Counted from the stretch's first letter, positions 8,612 to 17,869 are shown. The stretch: 64,000 nt of DNA from Clostridiales bacterium (GCA_017569285.1 CP069419.1:2728001-2792000), one strand, 5' to 3'. Translations and numbers: made by a program. The notes: generated from the sequence alone by a model not told the origin.

Positions 8612-9241
8612 TTGAAAGATTACGAAGCGTTATCCAAGAAGCATTTTGACGGGCAGGCCGCTGAATATGACCAGCGGGATACCTATTACTATTCGCAGAA
8701 CGGAAAAATAAGCTGCCGCGACATTGCGGAGCAGGTCAAAAATGTTCCCTATGAAGCGCTGCTGGACGTGGGCTGTGGGACAGGGTTCCTGATCGATCTC
8801 CTTGCAGGGCAAAAAAAAGCAAAATACTGCGGTTTGGATTTGTCTGACGAGATGATCCGTGTGGCGAATGGAAAAACAATTTCCGACGCGGAGTTCATTG
8901 TGGGTTCTGCCGACAAACTGCCGTATCCGGACGGGAGCTTCGATATCGTTGCCTGCTCCCAGAGCTTTCATCACTATCCTTATCCCGAAAAGGCTATGCT
9001 GGAAGCAAAGCGCGTGCTGAAGCCCGGCGGACTGTATATTCTCTCCGACACCGGCATTGGCGGCATCGGCGCGTGGATCGACAATCATATTCTCTTCAAG
9101 CTGATGAAAAGCGGCGATTGCCACACCGCGAACCGGAAGGGCATTGAAAGAATGATGGAAAGCGCGGGATTTACCATTATGGACTCCCGACAGATCAAAG
9201 GCATGATCTATACCGTCACGGGGAAAAAGGAGACCCGGTGA
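8612..9241 (+). CDS. Class I SAM-dependent methyltransferase
   Basis: Soluble methyltransferase of 209 aa. SAM-binding motif I is LDVGCGTGFL at residues 51-60, the acidic residue of motif II follows in GLDLSDEMI, and motif IV (PYPDGSFDIVACSQSFHHY) is typical of the Methyltransf_11/UbiE-like group acting on small molecules. The start is TTG with AAGGAG seven bases upstream. It is the first gene of the rightward operon and the first of eight methyltransferase-type genes in the 8-43 kb region. Substrate unknown. Confidence 0.88.
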   Translation: MKDYEALSKKHFDGQAAEYDQRDTYYYSQNGKISCRDIAEQVKNVPYEALLDVGCGTGFLIDLLAGQKKAKYCGLDLSDEMIRVANGKTISDAEFIVGSADKLPYPDGSFDIVACSQSFHHYPYPEKAMLEAKRVLKPGGLYILSDTGIGGIGAWIDNHILFKLMKSGDCHTANRKGIERMMESAGFTIMDSRQIKGMIYTVTGKKETR

Positions 9242-9261
9242 GATAGAAGGAGGACATATCT

Positions 9262-10062
9262 ATGAGGATCCACGATGATGGAGTGAAAAGTGCCCCGATC
9301 ATGATCATGCTGCCGGGTTCCTTCTGCAATGCGGACAGCATGGCAAACATCATTTCCCGGTTGGAAACGGAGTTTCGTATTCTGGCTGTTGATTACAGCG
9401 GACAGTATGCGGAAAGCGAAAAGCCCTTTACCTCACGGGCTGGCGAAGCAGAGGAAATCATCCGCTATTTACAGACGCACGCCATATTTTCCGTCGCTTT
9501 GGTATACGGCCAGTCCATGGGCGGCGAAATGGGCATGGAGCTGATTGCGCAATGCAGAAAAAACGGCATAGCGGTCCATGCCGCCTTCTTAGACGGCGGT
9601 CCTTTCCTTTGCTTCCCAAAGATCGTTTCCAGGCTGCTGGGAAAGAAATTCAAAACCATTGTGGGAAACCTGCGGGGCAAGACGCTGGAGGAAGCGCTGC
9701 GGGAGCCGACGATCGTGAAATTTTCCGGTGGGAAGCCGGAGCGATACAGCAATCTGCTGGGGCCGATCTGCCAGAACGCCGCTTTTATGAGCGATGAAAC
9801 CCTGGAGCGGGAGGCAGACGCCTGCGTCACCTTTGACTATCCGACCATGGACGAAGAATTCCAAAGGCATATGTACTTCTTCTATTCCAAAGAGGAATCC
9901 GCCTGGCGTTTCTGCCACAGGAAGCTGAAAAAGGCGTATCCCCTCGCGCGGTACAAGCTGGTCAGCGGATACGGCCACGTGGGATACCCGGGCGAGCATT
10001 TGACGGAATACTGTGGCTGGCTTGCCGCGCTGGCCCGGGGCGATCATCCGTTTGCGGAATAA
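9262..10062 (+). CDS. Alpha/beta hydrolase
   Basis: Hydrolase of 266 aa. The oxyanion region is LPGSFCNADSM near the N-terminus, the nucleophile elbow is GQSMGGEMG (G-x-S-x-G), and a C-terminal GYGHVGYP carries the likely catalytic histidine. It starts at an ATG with a strong AGAAGGAGG site, 20 bp after the methyltransferase. It resembles the hydrolase at 40725-41492 in the leftward operon in size and layout. Substrate (ester, amide or thioester) cannot be told from the sequence. Confidence 0.85.
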   Translation: MRIHDDGVKSAPIMIMLPGSFCNADSMANIISRLETEFRILAVDYSGQYAESEKPFTSRAGEAEEIIRYLQTHAIFSVALVYGQSMGGEMGMELIAQCRKNGIAVHAAFLDGGPFLCFPKIVSRLLGKKFKTIVGNLRGKTLEEALREPTIVKFSGGKPERYSNLLGPICQNAAFMSDETLEREADACVTFDYPTMDEEFQRHMYFFYSKEESAWRFCHRKLKKAYPLARYKLVSGYGHVGYPGEHLTEYCGWLAALARGDHPFAE

Positions 10063-10095
10063 GCGGGAGGCCGGAGTACGGAAGGAGTTTTGGTA

Positions 10096-10971
10096 ATGAA
10101 AAACAGCTACCATCTCAAAGAGGACGGCTTTGAAGCCCGCTGGTTTGAGGGAACGAGCCACAGGGACAAAGCGATCATCTGGATGCACGGGTCCGGGATG
10201 AACGAAAAGCATTGCCTTGCGGATTCAGAATATCTGCGCAGGGCCGGATACTCGGTTCTGGTTCTCGGCTTCTATTTCTGGAAAGGCATGACAAAGGCGA
10301 TGCGCGCCATCCCGGTGGATTACGTGGAAAAAGCGGTGGAAGAACTGAGGCACAGCGGCTTTGAAAAAATCGGTATTCACGGGATCTCCTCCGGCGCGGC
10401 CTATGCCCTTTTGTGCGCCTCGCTGATTCCGGAGATCAGCCTGGTGCTGAGCATCTGTCCCTTTGATTATGTCATGGAGGAGCCGAAGATCTTCGGCAAG
10501 CCCACGGGCAGATCATGGTTCAGCTATCGAGGAAAAGATTGCCCCTGTTCCCTGTTTACCGGTCAGCGAGAGAAAGGATTCTTTGGTTCCCTGCGGGCGT
10601 ATCGCCGGCAGGATACCGAGCATCGGGGCGAATTTCTGCGTTCCCTCTATGAAAATGCGTCGCTGACGGAGAAATCCCGCATCAAAGTGGAAAACATGAG
10701 GGCGGATGTGCTGCTTGTTGCGCCGGAGCGGGACAACGAATGGCCCTCTCCCGCGGCGGTAAGGCGGATGGAGCGGAGGTTAAAGGAAGCGGAATACCCG
10801 TATCGGGTACAGACCGTCATCTATCCCCATGCCAGCCACCTGCTGGGCACTTACCCGCCGGAATCCTGGAAAAAAGCCTTCCCGGCGGAGAAAAAATGGC
10901 CGGAGGAATGCAACGACGCAAGAAAAGATTGCTTCGAGCAGGAGTTCCGTTTTTTGGAGGAATGGCGATAA
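10096..10971 (+). CDS. Alpha/beta hydrolase (dienelactone/acyltransferase-like)
   Basis: Hydrolase of 291 aa. WMHGSGMNEKH supplies the oxyanion hole, GISSGAAYAL the nucleophile elbow with the variant G-x-S-x-G, and HASHLLGTYP the histidine region. The ATG at 10096 is eight bases after GGAAGGAG; a TTG two codons earlier lies too close to that site. Third gene of the rightward operon. It resembles peptidase S9 or BAAT-like hydrolases, but no substrate can be assigned. Confidence 0.8.
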   Translation: MKNSYHLKEDGFEARWFEGTSHRDKAIIWMHGSGMNEKHCLADSEYLRRAGYSVLVLGFYFWKGMTKAMRAIPVDYVEKAVEELRHSGFEKIGIHGISSGAAYALLCASLIPEISLVLSICPFDYVMEEPKIFGKPTGRSWFSYRGKDCPCSLFTGQREKGFFGSLRAYRRQDTEHRGEFLRSLYENASLTEKSRIKVENMRADVLLVAPERDNEWPSPAAVRRMERRLKEAEYPYRVQTVIYPHASHLLGTYPPESWKKAFPAEKKWPEECNDARKDCFEQEFRFLEEWR

Positions 10972-11005
10972 AAGGGCAAAGAGGAATCGCAGGGGAGGTG
11001 TCTGC

Positions 11006-11935
11006 TTGAGCCTTGGCGCGAAAATGGCAGTGGCGGTGATGCGCTGCATCAAGAAAACAGGTCTGATCAAAGGTCCGAGCGCGGATCTGGACGCAGCGCT
11101 CAAAAAAGCAAGGGATTATAATCGGAAGCACCCCTTTAAGGAGCCGACAGACCGAAAGGCCGACTATCAAACGATCCAAGTCGGGCAATATCCCTGCCTG
11201 ATCATCAAGCCCGAGAACGGGACAAGGAAAGCAATCCTGTTCCTTCATGGCGGCGGAGATCATGACGCCTGGAAAATGGAGGTGTCCTTCGCAAGAAGGT
11301 ATGGGAAACGGGCGGGAATGGATGTATATTATCCGCTCTACCCACCGTTTACAGAAGCATCTCCGGCTCAGACGGCGGAATTCATTTTCAATGTGTATCG
11401 GGAAATGGTGAAGCAATACGGTGCGGACAAGGTGGCCGTCGTTGGTGGCTCCTACGGTGGGTTTCTCGCCATGCAGCTTTTGACACGGATCAACCGGAAC
11501 AACGCGGAAGCGGCGCAAGCGCGCGTAGAGATGCCGAAGCTCCTAATCATGAATTCTCCCTTCGCATATCCGAAAACAGAGGAAGAATGGAAACGGGCGG
11601 CGGATCTGGAACGGGACGACGCAATGATCACCCCCGGTGCATTCCGCTGGATGCTGGCGCTCACCATGAAGCTCTCACCGGACACACCGGACTGGCTTCT
11701 GTATCCTGCGGATATGGACTTCCGTAACGCGCCCGAGGCCTACGCGTTCTACACGGTAGAGGCCTGCTCCGCCGTTGCTGATGCGATCCAGCATAGCTAT
11801 GTGCAGGCCGGAGCCGGCGAGAAAATGCATATGCACATGGAAACAGGCATGATGCATTGCTATGCGTCCGCGCCGGTGTTTCGGGAAAGCAAACGGGACT
11901 TTGGCAAACAGATTGCACTTCTCAGACAAATCTGA
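11006..11935 (+). CDS. Alpha/beta hydrolase, HSL (hormone-sensitive-lipase) family
   Basis: Esterase-like protein of 309 aa. It has the HSL motif HGGG in LFLHGGGDHDAW and the nucleophile elbow GGSYGG; a C-terminal METGMMHCY segment contains the likely histidine. A TTG start at 11006 is chosen because GGGGAGGT lies six bases upstream; ATG 11024 is an alternative. The open frame runs back into the preceding gene, but that part is an overlap shadow. It is a clear paralogue of the hydrolase at 42178-43098: same length, GGGM and GTSSGG motifs, and the same ending pattern GMFHCYPVF. Confidence 0.82.
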   Translation: MSLGAKMAVAVMRCIKKTGLIKGPSADLDAALKKARDYNRKHPFKEPTDRKADYQTIQVGQYPCLIIKPENGTRKAILFLHGGGDHDAWKMEVSFARRYGKRAGMDVYYPLYPPFTEASPAQTAEFIFNVYREMVKQYGADKVAVVGGSYGGFLAMQLLTRINRNNAEAAQARVEMPKLLIMNSPFAYPKTEEEWKRAADLERDDAMITPGAFRWMLALTMKLSPDTPDWLLYPADMDFRNAPEAYAFYTVEACSAVADAIQHSYVQAGAGEKMHMHMETGMMHCYASAPVFRESKRDFGKQIALLRQI

Positions 11936-11975
11936 CAAGTGGGATACGCAAGGTGAAAACGAAGGAGGCAGGAAC

Positions 11976-12599
11976 ATGGAACACAGTTGGATTTTGCTCA
12001 TTGCAATGATCGGACACGTCCTTTGCGTGTTCGCCGACAGGCTGCTGCTCTGCACGCCCGGCGGCGTATTCAGTTTTTCTGATATGAAGGATAACAAGAG
12101 AATGGCGAAGCTTTTCGCCACCAAGCCGGAGAGCGAGCCTTTGCGCTCGATCGCCTTGGGCACCCTCGCCATGTTTATGCAGTTCTTTGGATACCTGGCG
12201 CTGGGGATCTGGATGCGCCCGTATTCCGCCCTGTGGGCAAACCTGATGATCGTCGGCGCGGCGATGATCTACACCTTCGGCCTGGCGCATCACATCCTGG
12301 GCTGCGCGGCGGAATGGATCTATATCAAGAGCGATCACACCGAAGAAGGGCGCAAGCTGACTTCCGATTTCTTCGGAAAAACCTCAGTGACGATGATCGG
12401 CTGCTATGGGGGTATCCTGCTGTTCTCGGTCGCCCATTTCATTCCGGTGGTGACGGGCATGACGCCGCTTCCCGTGTGGGCCTGCGTGTTCAATCTTCTG
12501 CCGCTGTTTCTTGTGCAGGCGCCGTTCAACATCCCTGGCGCGGGAAATATCGCCGGCGCAGTCATGTACCTGGGGTTGTTTATCCTGTTTTTCATTTGA
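11976..12599 (+). CDS. DUF6796-like membrane protein
   Basis: Hydrophobic protein of 207 aa with about six predicted membrane segments. It starts MEHSWILLIAMIGHVLC after a GAAGGAGG site. It is clearly homologous to the protein at 32037-32657 (shared FSDMKDN/FEDMKDN, GYLALxxWMR, VTGMTPLPVWACVFN/VSGWTPLPRWACVFN) and more distantly to 34275-34937 and 41496-42185. No catalytic function is known; the family name DUF6796 is from memory and should be confirmed. Its repeated pairing with methyltransferases and hydrolases suggests a membrane partner in one pathway. Confidence 0.75.
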   Translation: MEHSWILLIAMIGHVLCVFADRLLLCTPGGVFSFSDMKDNKRMAKLFATKPESEPLRSIALGTLAMFMQFFGYLALGIWMRPYSALWANLMIVGAAMIYTFGLAHHILGCAAEWIYIKSDHTEEGRKLTSDFFGKTSVTMIGCYGGILLFSVAHFIPVVTGMTPLPVWACVFNLLPLFLVQAPFNIPGAGNIAGAVMYLGLFILFFI

Positions 12600-12641
12600 T
12601 GCTGCTCATGCAACACTGATAAGGAACGGTGAAATCATACA

Positions 12642-14372
12642 ATGTTTGACAAGCGATTGATGCTCATGTGCCCGGAGAGCAAAAAGTATATCCTGGGCAA
12701 TATCCTGCTGCAGTTTCTGGAGCTGTGCCTGAACGTTGGGATGATCGTGACCATCGCCGTGACTGTGCAAAGGATCTATGATCATACCTGGGCAATACAG
12801 AACCTGCCCCTGCCTATGCTGATTATTCTGGGCACAGTGATCCTGCGCTTCTTTACCACCCGGTACGCGGTGCGCATGAGCTATCTGGCCTCCCGCACGG
12901 TGAAGCGGGTGATGCGGGAAAAGATTTACGGAAAGCTGCTGCGCCTGGGCACCTCCTACCGGGAGCACGTGACCACGGCGGAGCTGGTGCAGGAGGCCGT
13001 GGAAGGCGTGGACCAGCTGGAAAGCTATTTCGGTCAGTATGTACCGCAATTCTTCTATGCCTTCATGGCCCCCATCGCCTTGTTTTTCCTGTTCGGCTTT
13101 GGCGGCAGCTGGAAGGTGGCGGCGGTGCTGCTGATCTGCGTGCCGCTGATCCCCGGGGCCATCATGATGGTGCAGAAGATCGCCAAGAAGATATTGGCGA
13201 AATACTGGGGTCAGTACACGCAATTGGGCAGCACCTTCCTGGAAAATTTGCAGGGCATGACCACCCTGAAAACCTACCAGGCGGATGCTTATAAAAACGT
13301 GGAAATGAACAAGGAGTCCGAGCATTTCCGCAAGGTGACCATGGCTGTTTTAACCATGCAGCTCAACTCCGTCACCATCATGGATTTCGTGGCTTACGGC
13401 GGCGCGGCCCTGGGCATTTTGCTGGCGGCGCAGGCCTTTATCAGCGGCAGCATCGGCCTTGCCAACGTGATCTTCATGATCCTGCTTTCTGCCGATTTCT
13501 TCCTGCCCATGCGCAGGCTGGGAAGTTATTTCCACGTGGCCATGAACGGCATGGTGGCCAGCGATAAGATCTTCAAGTTCCTGGGCGAGGAAGAACCCAA
13601 GGAAAAGAAAGAAACGGTTCAGCGCGGCAGCATCGAACTGAACAACGTGCGTTTCGCCTACGAAAAGGAACGAGAAATCCTGCACGGCGTCAGCCTGACG
13701 ATCCCCGAAAACGGTTTTATCGGCATCGTGGGTGAAAGCGGCAGCGGCAAGTCCACCATCGCTTCGCTAATCATGGAAAGGAACACCATCAGCGACGGAT
13801 CGCTGACAATCGGCGGCAAAGAAATCAATGCTTTGTCGGAAGACAGCCTGATGCGGGCCATGACCTACGTGGGCACGGGCTCGGTGTTTTTTAAAGGCAC
13901 CGTCCGGGAAAACCTGCTGCTGGCAGCGCCTCATGCCGACGACGCGGCGCTGTGGAAGGCGCTGGACGACTGCGCCCTTTCCGATTATCTGAAAACGCAA
14001 AACGGCTTGGACACGCTCTTGCTGGAAAACGCCGGCAACCTGTCCGGCGGGCAGAAGCAGCGGCTGGCCCTGGCCCGGGCCATGCTGCACGATTCGCCGG
14101 TGTACATCTTTGATGAGGCCACCTCCAACATCGACATCGAGAGCGAGGAAACCATCCTTTCCCTGATCCGCAGCCTGACGAAAACCAAAACGGTCATTAT
14201 GATCTCCCACCGACTGGCGAATGTGACGGACACCGATTGCATCTACGTGATGCAAAGCGGCGCGGTGGCGGAAAGCGGCAAGCACAAGGAGCTGCTGGAG
14301 AAGAACGGCGTATATGCGAACCTGTGGCGCGTTCAGGCCGCCCTGGAAGCCTACGGAAAGGAGGCGGTGTAA
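12642..14372 (+). CDS. ABC exporter permease-ATPase, CydD-like
   Basis: Fused type IV ABC exporter half (576 aa). Six membrane helices fill residues ~1-300, followed by an ATPase with Walker A GESGSGKST, signature LSGGQKQR, Walker B VYIFDEATSNID and an H-loop in MISHRL. The N-terminal half resembles CydD of the cysteine/glutathione exporter CydDC. The partner half starts one base after its stop, so they form a heterodimer. CydDC supports cytochrome bd and thiol balance; here it is followed by YgbA, whose homologue is a nitric-oxide-stress gene. Export of a thiol or thiazoline-derived compound is an inference. Confidence 0.82.
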   Translation: MFDKRLMLMCPESKKYILGNILLQFLELCLNVGMIVTIAVTVQRIYDHTWAIQNLPLPMLIILGTVILRFFTTRYAVRMSYLASRTVKRVMREKIYGKLLRLGTSYREHVTTAELVQEAVEGVDQLESYFGQYVPQFFYAFMAPIALFFLFGFGGSWKVAAVLLICVPLIPGAIMMVQKIAKKILAKYWGQYTQLGSTFLENLQGMTTLKTYQADAYKNVEMNKESEHFRKVTMAVLTMQLNSVTIMDFVAYGGAALGILLAAQAFISGSIGLANVIFMILLSADFFLPMRRLGSYFHVAMNGMVASDKIFKFLGEEEPKEKKETVQRGSIELNNVRFAYEKEREILHGVSLTIPENGFIGIVGESGSGKSTIASLIMERNTISDGSLTIGGKEINALSEDSLMRAMTYVGTGSVFFKGTVRENLLLAAPHADDAALWKALDDCALSDYLKTQNGLDTLLLENAGNLSGGQKQRLALARAMLHDSPVYIFDEATSNIDIESEETILSLIRSLTKTKTVIMISHRLANVTDTDCIYVMQSGAVAESGKHKELLEKNGVYANLWRVQAALEAYGKEAV

Positions 14373-16031
14373 GTGAAAAAGCAAAGCAAGATTCGCGTAC
14401 TTTTGCGGATGGTGAAGCTGGTCAAGCCCCTGACGGGCTTTATGCTGCTGGCGATTTTCATGGGCACGCTGGGCTTCCTGTGCGCTCAGTTCATCCCGGT
14501 TCTGGGCGGCTATGCCGTGCTGCACGGGCTGAAAATCAACATTCCTCTCTCTATTAACTTCCTGTGGATTGCGCTGATCGGCATCGCCCTGCTGCGCGCT
14601 GTGCTGAAATACGCGGAACAGCGCACCAACCATTACATCGCTTTCACCCTGCTGGCCATCATCCGGGATCGTGTTTTTCAGGCCCTGCGCCGTCTGTGCC
14701 CGGCCAAGCTGGAGGGCCGGGACAAGGGCGATCTGATCTCCCTGATCACCTCCGACGTGGAGCTGCTGGAAGTGTTCTACGCCCACACCATTTCGCCCAT
14801 TTGCATTGCCTTCCTGGTGGAAATCATCATGGTGATTTTTATCGGCTCCTTCCACTGGAGCCTGGGGCTGCTGGCGCTGGTCGCCTTTATCAGTGTGGGC
14901 ATCCTGCTGCCTGTCATCATTTCCAAGCGCAGCGGCACGCTGGGGGATGAACTGCGGGCGGATAACGGCGAGCTGTCCGCTTATGTGCTGGAGAGCATCC
15001 GCGGCCTGGATGAAACCATCCAGTACGGCGGCGGCGAAGCGCGGCTCCATGGCTTAACGAACAAAACCAGCGCCCTGTCGGAAAAGCAGGGAAAGCTGAA
15101 CAAGCTGACCGGCATCAACTTAGCCTTAGCCAATACCTTTATTCTGGTTTTCGACGTGGCTATGCTGGCCCTGTGCGCCTTCCTGTATAGCAAGAATATC
15201 GTCGGATTTGACGGCTTCCTGATTCCACTCATTGCGCTCATGTCCTCCTTCGGCCCGGTGACGGCCCTGGCCAGCCTGGGCACCATCCTGCAGGCCACGG
15301 TGGCCAGCGGCGCGCGCGTGCTTCAGGTGATCGACGAAACACCCGAAACGGAAGACATTACCGGACAGCGGGAAATCGCCTTTAACGGCGCGGCCGCCGA
15401 TCATGTGACCTTCAGCTATGGAAACGAGACCGTACTGAACGATCTGTCCCTCACCTTCCCGGAAGGCAAAATCATCGGTATCGTGGGCAAAAGCGGCTGC
15501 GGCAAATCCACGCTGCTGAAATTGCTGATGCGCTTCTGGCGGGTGCAAAGAGGAGAAGTATCCATCTCCGGCAGGAGTGTGGAAAGCATCAACACGAAAA
15601 ACCTGCGGAATATGGAAAGCTACATGACCCAGGAAACCCAGCTGTTTAAGGATACTATCGCGGGCAATATCCGGGTGGCCAGGCTGGACGCCACGGACGA
15701 CGAGATCGTGGAAGCCTGCAAAAAAGCCTCCATCCACGATTTCATTATGACGCTGCCCCAGGGCTACGACACCCCGGTGGGCGAATTGGGCGACACCCTG
15801 TCCGGCGGCGAGCGTCAGCGCATCGGCCTGGCCCGGGCCTTCCTGCACGACGCGCCATTCATGCTGCTGGACGAGCCCACCAGCAATCTGGACAGCTTGA
15901 ATGAAGCGGTGATCCTGAAATCCCTCAAGGAAGAAGCCAAAGGTAAAACCGTGGCACTGATATCCCATCGTACATCCACCGCCCGGATCTCCGATACAGT
16001 CATTGAAATGGAAAGCGGACGGGTATCATGA
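14373..16031 (+). CDS. ABC exporter permease-ATPase, CydC-like
   Basis: Second half of the exporter (552 aa), with a GTG start directly after the preceding TAA and AAAGGAGG just upstream. Six transmembrane helices are followed by an ATPase with Walker A GKSGCGKST, signature LSGGERQR and Walker B FMLLDEPTSNLD, then ISHRTSTARI. Like CydC, it forms the less conserved partner of CydD. The stop overlaps the YgbA start (ATGA). A thiol-exporting role is suggested by the CydDC resemblance, but close relatives also transport other small molecules. Confidence 0.82.
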   Translation: MKKQSKIRVLLRMVKLVKPLTGFMLLAIFMGTLGFLCAQFIPVLGGYAVLHGLKINIPLSINFLWIALIGIALLRAVLKYAEQRTNHYIAFTLLAIIRDRVFQALRRLCPAKLEGRDKGDLISLITSDVELLEVFYAHTISPICIAFLVEIIMVIFIGSFHWSLGLLALVAFISVGILLPVIISKRSGTLGDELRADNGELSAYVLESIRGLDETIQYGGGEARLHGLTNKTSALSEKQGKLNKLTGINLALANTFILVFDVAMLALCAFLYSKNIVGFDGFLIPLIALMSSFGPVTALASLGTILQATVASGARVLQVIDETPETEDITGQREIAFNGAAADHVTFSYGNETVLNDLSLTFPEGKIIGIVGKSGCGKSTLLKLLMRFWRVQRGEVSISGRSVESINTKNLRNMESYMTQETQLFKDTIAGNIRVARLDATDDEIVEACKKASIHDFIMTLPQGYDTPVGELGDTLSGGERQRIGLARAFLHDAPFMLLDEPTSNLDSLNEAVILKSLKEEAKGKTVALISHRTSTARISDTVIEMESGRVS

Positions 16032-16369
16032 AGAACGCGCAAACTAAGCGGGAGCGGGAGAAACGCATGGTCAGCGAAATGATTGCGCTGTACTGCCGCA
16101 AACAGCACGGAACCCTCAAGGGCGGTCTGTGCCCGGAATGCGAAGAACTTGCAGCTTATGCCAGGCAGCGCAGCGACCGATGCCCCTTCATGGAAACCAA
16201 AACCTTCTGCTCCAACTGCAAGGTGCATTGCTACCGGCCGGACATGCGGGAAAAAATCCGCATCGTGATGCGTTTTTCCGGCCCTCGCATGATGTTCCAT
16301 CACCCGATTGCTGCCATCCGGCACGTCGTTTCCACAAAGACTGAAAAGAGGAGGCTTCAAAAGAAATGA
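16028..16369 (+). CDS. YgbA-family (nitrous-oxide-stimulated promoter) protein
   Basis: Small soluble protein of 113 aa with the YgbA_NO family pattern: MIALYCRKQHG, LCPECEEL, RCPFMETKTFCSNCKVHCY and a C-terminal FSGPRMMFHHPI. Five of its cysteines form a likely metal or cluster site. In enterobacteria the homologue is induced by nitric oxide and linked to amino-acid biosynthesis under nitrosative stress. It overlaps the CydC-like stop by four bases and the next gene by four, so all are translationally coupled. Confidence 0.85.
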   Translation: MKNAQTKREREKRMVSEMIALYCRKQHGTLKGGLCPECEELAAYARQRSDRCPFMETKTFCSNCKVHCYRPDMREKIRIVMRFSGPRMMFHHPIAAIRHVVSTKTEKRRLQKK

Positions 16370-16749
16370 AGGTCAAGAAGTATATTTTTGTTGTATTGGG
16401 CTGCATCTGCCTGGGGCTCGGCACGGTGGGTGTGTTCCTGCCCATTTTGCCCACCACGCCCTTTTATCTGCTGACCGTGTTTTTCTTCGCCAACAGCTCT
16501 CAAAAGCTGCATGATTGGTTCCTGAGCACCAAGCTCTATCAGAAGCATTTGGATTCCTTTGTGAAGCAGCGTGGCATGCTGCGCTCCACGAAAGTCTCCA
16601 TCATCTGCACGGTGACGCTACTGATGGGGTTCGGTTTTTTCATGATGGCGAGGAAAGGCATCTGGATTCCCTGCGTGATCCTTGCCATTGTCTGGCTGGC
16701 GCATATTCTCTATTTCACGCTGCGGGTGAAGACGATCCCGGCGAAATGA
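16366..16749 (+). CDS. YbaN/DUF454 family inner-membrane protein
   Basis: Membrane protein of 127 aa with three to four hydrophobic helices. It has the DUF454 signature GVFLPILPTTPFYLL near residue 23 and FFFANSSQKLHDWF just after. Function unknown. ATGA overlap with ygbA. A decayed copy of its C-terminal part occurs about 1.2 kb downstream in the opposite direction (see 17870-18033). Confidence 0.85.
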   Translation: MKVKKYIFVVLGCICLGLGTVGVFLPILPTTPFYLLTVFFFANSSQKLHDWFLSTKLYQKHLDSFVKQRGMLRSTKVSIICTVTLLMGFGFFMMARKGIWIPCVILAIVWLAHILYFTLRVKTIPAK

Positions 16750-16795
16750 CAGATATCATGAATACGGATATCATGTAAAATCAACCTGCGTCGGG

Positions 16796-16867
16796 ATGCT
16801 GATCGTGCTTCCCGGCTGCCTGGTGATCGGACTTGTCGTGCAGGTGATTGCCTGGATCGCAGCCTGA
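16796..16867 (+). CDS. Possible 23-residue single-helix peptide or gene remnant
   Basis: An ATG at 16796 opens a 23-codon hydrophobic peptide (MLIVLPGCLVIGLVVQ...) ending at a TGA. No ribosome site of good strength is visible, and it may be the tail of a decayed membrane-protein gene. The upstream short repeat ATATCATG at 16752 and 16769 suggests rearrangement. Confidence 0.25.
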   Translation: MLIVLPGCLVIGLVVQVIAWIAA

Positions 16868-16908
16868 GGAAAGCATAAGTTCATAACGATGGGAGGAACG
16901 AGAAAAGC

Positions 16909-17544
16909 ATGAAATACGTTGGGCTCTACTGGACGGTTTTTGCGCCGCTGATGAAAAAGAGCATCCAGAAGCGTTTCAATAAGGAGCTGGCGGATCAGGC
17001 GATCCGGCGCGGAAAAGCCGAATATAGGGGATTGCTCTCCCGTGCGGACGATCTGGGCCCGGGAAATCCCATGGCGCAGAATGCTTACTTTGCCTATGTC
17101 TTTGCAGGAGCCTGGCTCGGCAGCGGAAAGAAAATCACGCCGGATGAGATGGCATTGGTGATGACCGATGTGCTGGAGAGCAGATTACTTCGCACGATAT
17201 TTGGCATGACGGATTTGAATAAGACGCCGAAAAAGTGGGAGCACGACATGCGGAAGTATGAGGCCTGGTACAAGGCTCACGGAAAAGACTATCCCGTCAA
17301 CTGGGTCGTGCGCTTTGATGAAACCCGCCATCAGGAGGGAAGCTATTATTGCTTTACCCGCTGTCCCATCTGTGAATTCTGCCGGCGGGAGGGCATCTCA
17401 GAGCTCATGCCTGCACTCTGTTCGACGGATGAGGTGATGTTCCGGCTGCAGCATGGAAAGCTCCACCGTGAGCACACCATCGCAAACGGGGACGGTGTCT
17501 GCGACTACTGGATCGTTGGCGATCAGGTGAACAATCCAATCTAA
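16909..17544 (+). CDS. L-2-amino-thiazoline-4-carboxylate hydrolase family protein
   Basis: Soluble protein of 211 aa. The C-terminal half has the family signature: RCPICEFC, then SELMPALCSTD, then TIANGDGVCDYW, i.e. conserved cysteines, a central C-x2-D and a terminal C-D. The family's characterised member hydrolyses a 2-aminothiazoline carboxylic acid in cysteine formation, but most members are uncharacterised. ATG preceded by GGGAGG. Last gene of the rightward operon and one of six homologues in the window; the other five are in the leftward operon. Confidence 0.85.
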   Translation: MKYVGLYWTVFAPLMKKSIQKRFNKELADQAIRRGKAEYRGLLSRADDLGPGNPMAQNAYFAYVFAGAWLGSGKKITPDEMALVMTDVLESRLLRTIFGMTDLNKTPKKWEHDMRKYEAWYKAHGKDYPVNWVVRFDETRHQEGSYYCFTRCPICEFCRREGISELMPALCSTDEVMFRLQHGKLHREHTIANGDGVCDYWIVGDQVNNPI

Positions 17545-17869
17545 GAGCAATTGGAAAATGAAGAAACCCATCTCTTATTTTGTTGCTTGAATAGAAAGTA
17601 GCCGGGAGGGCAGATTTATCTGCCTCTCCTTGACTGGCAGCAGTGTTTTATTCCCACATCCCTTTCTTAAACAAAAACTCTGGTTTCCGATTTGGATCAC
17701 CAGAGTTTTTTGTCCCAATTCTGTTTTTATCTCACTGGCTGCTTGACAGGAGGCGGCTCATTTGGAGGCACTTTCCTATGCCCGCATGTACCGTTTAACG
17801 ATGCCTACCCTGAGGCCATTTTGAACCCGGCTTCCGGGGTTCCCGGGTTCAACGTTGCATTGTATAAAA
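17545..17869. other. Gene-free stretch between convergent operons
   Basis: About 325 bp without a gene, holding one imperfect hairpin near 17602-17630 and the bidirectional terminator at 17675-17712. Convergent transcripts from both sides would meet here. Confidence 0.5.
17675..17712. terminator. Bidirectional intrinsic terminator
   Basis: AAACTCTGGT at 17675-17684 pairs with ACCAGAGTTT at 17699-17708, followed by a T-run (TTTTTTG). The A-rich left side gives a T-run on the other strand too, so it can stop both the rightward operon and the leftward ABC operon. Confidence 0.85.

Noticed and set aside
13767-15050. 427-codon antisense frame across the CydDC-like genes
   Set aside because: Very rich in Q, H and G, spans two genes, lacks domains; the sense strand has complete ABC motifs.
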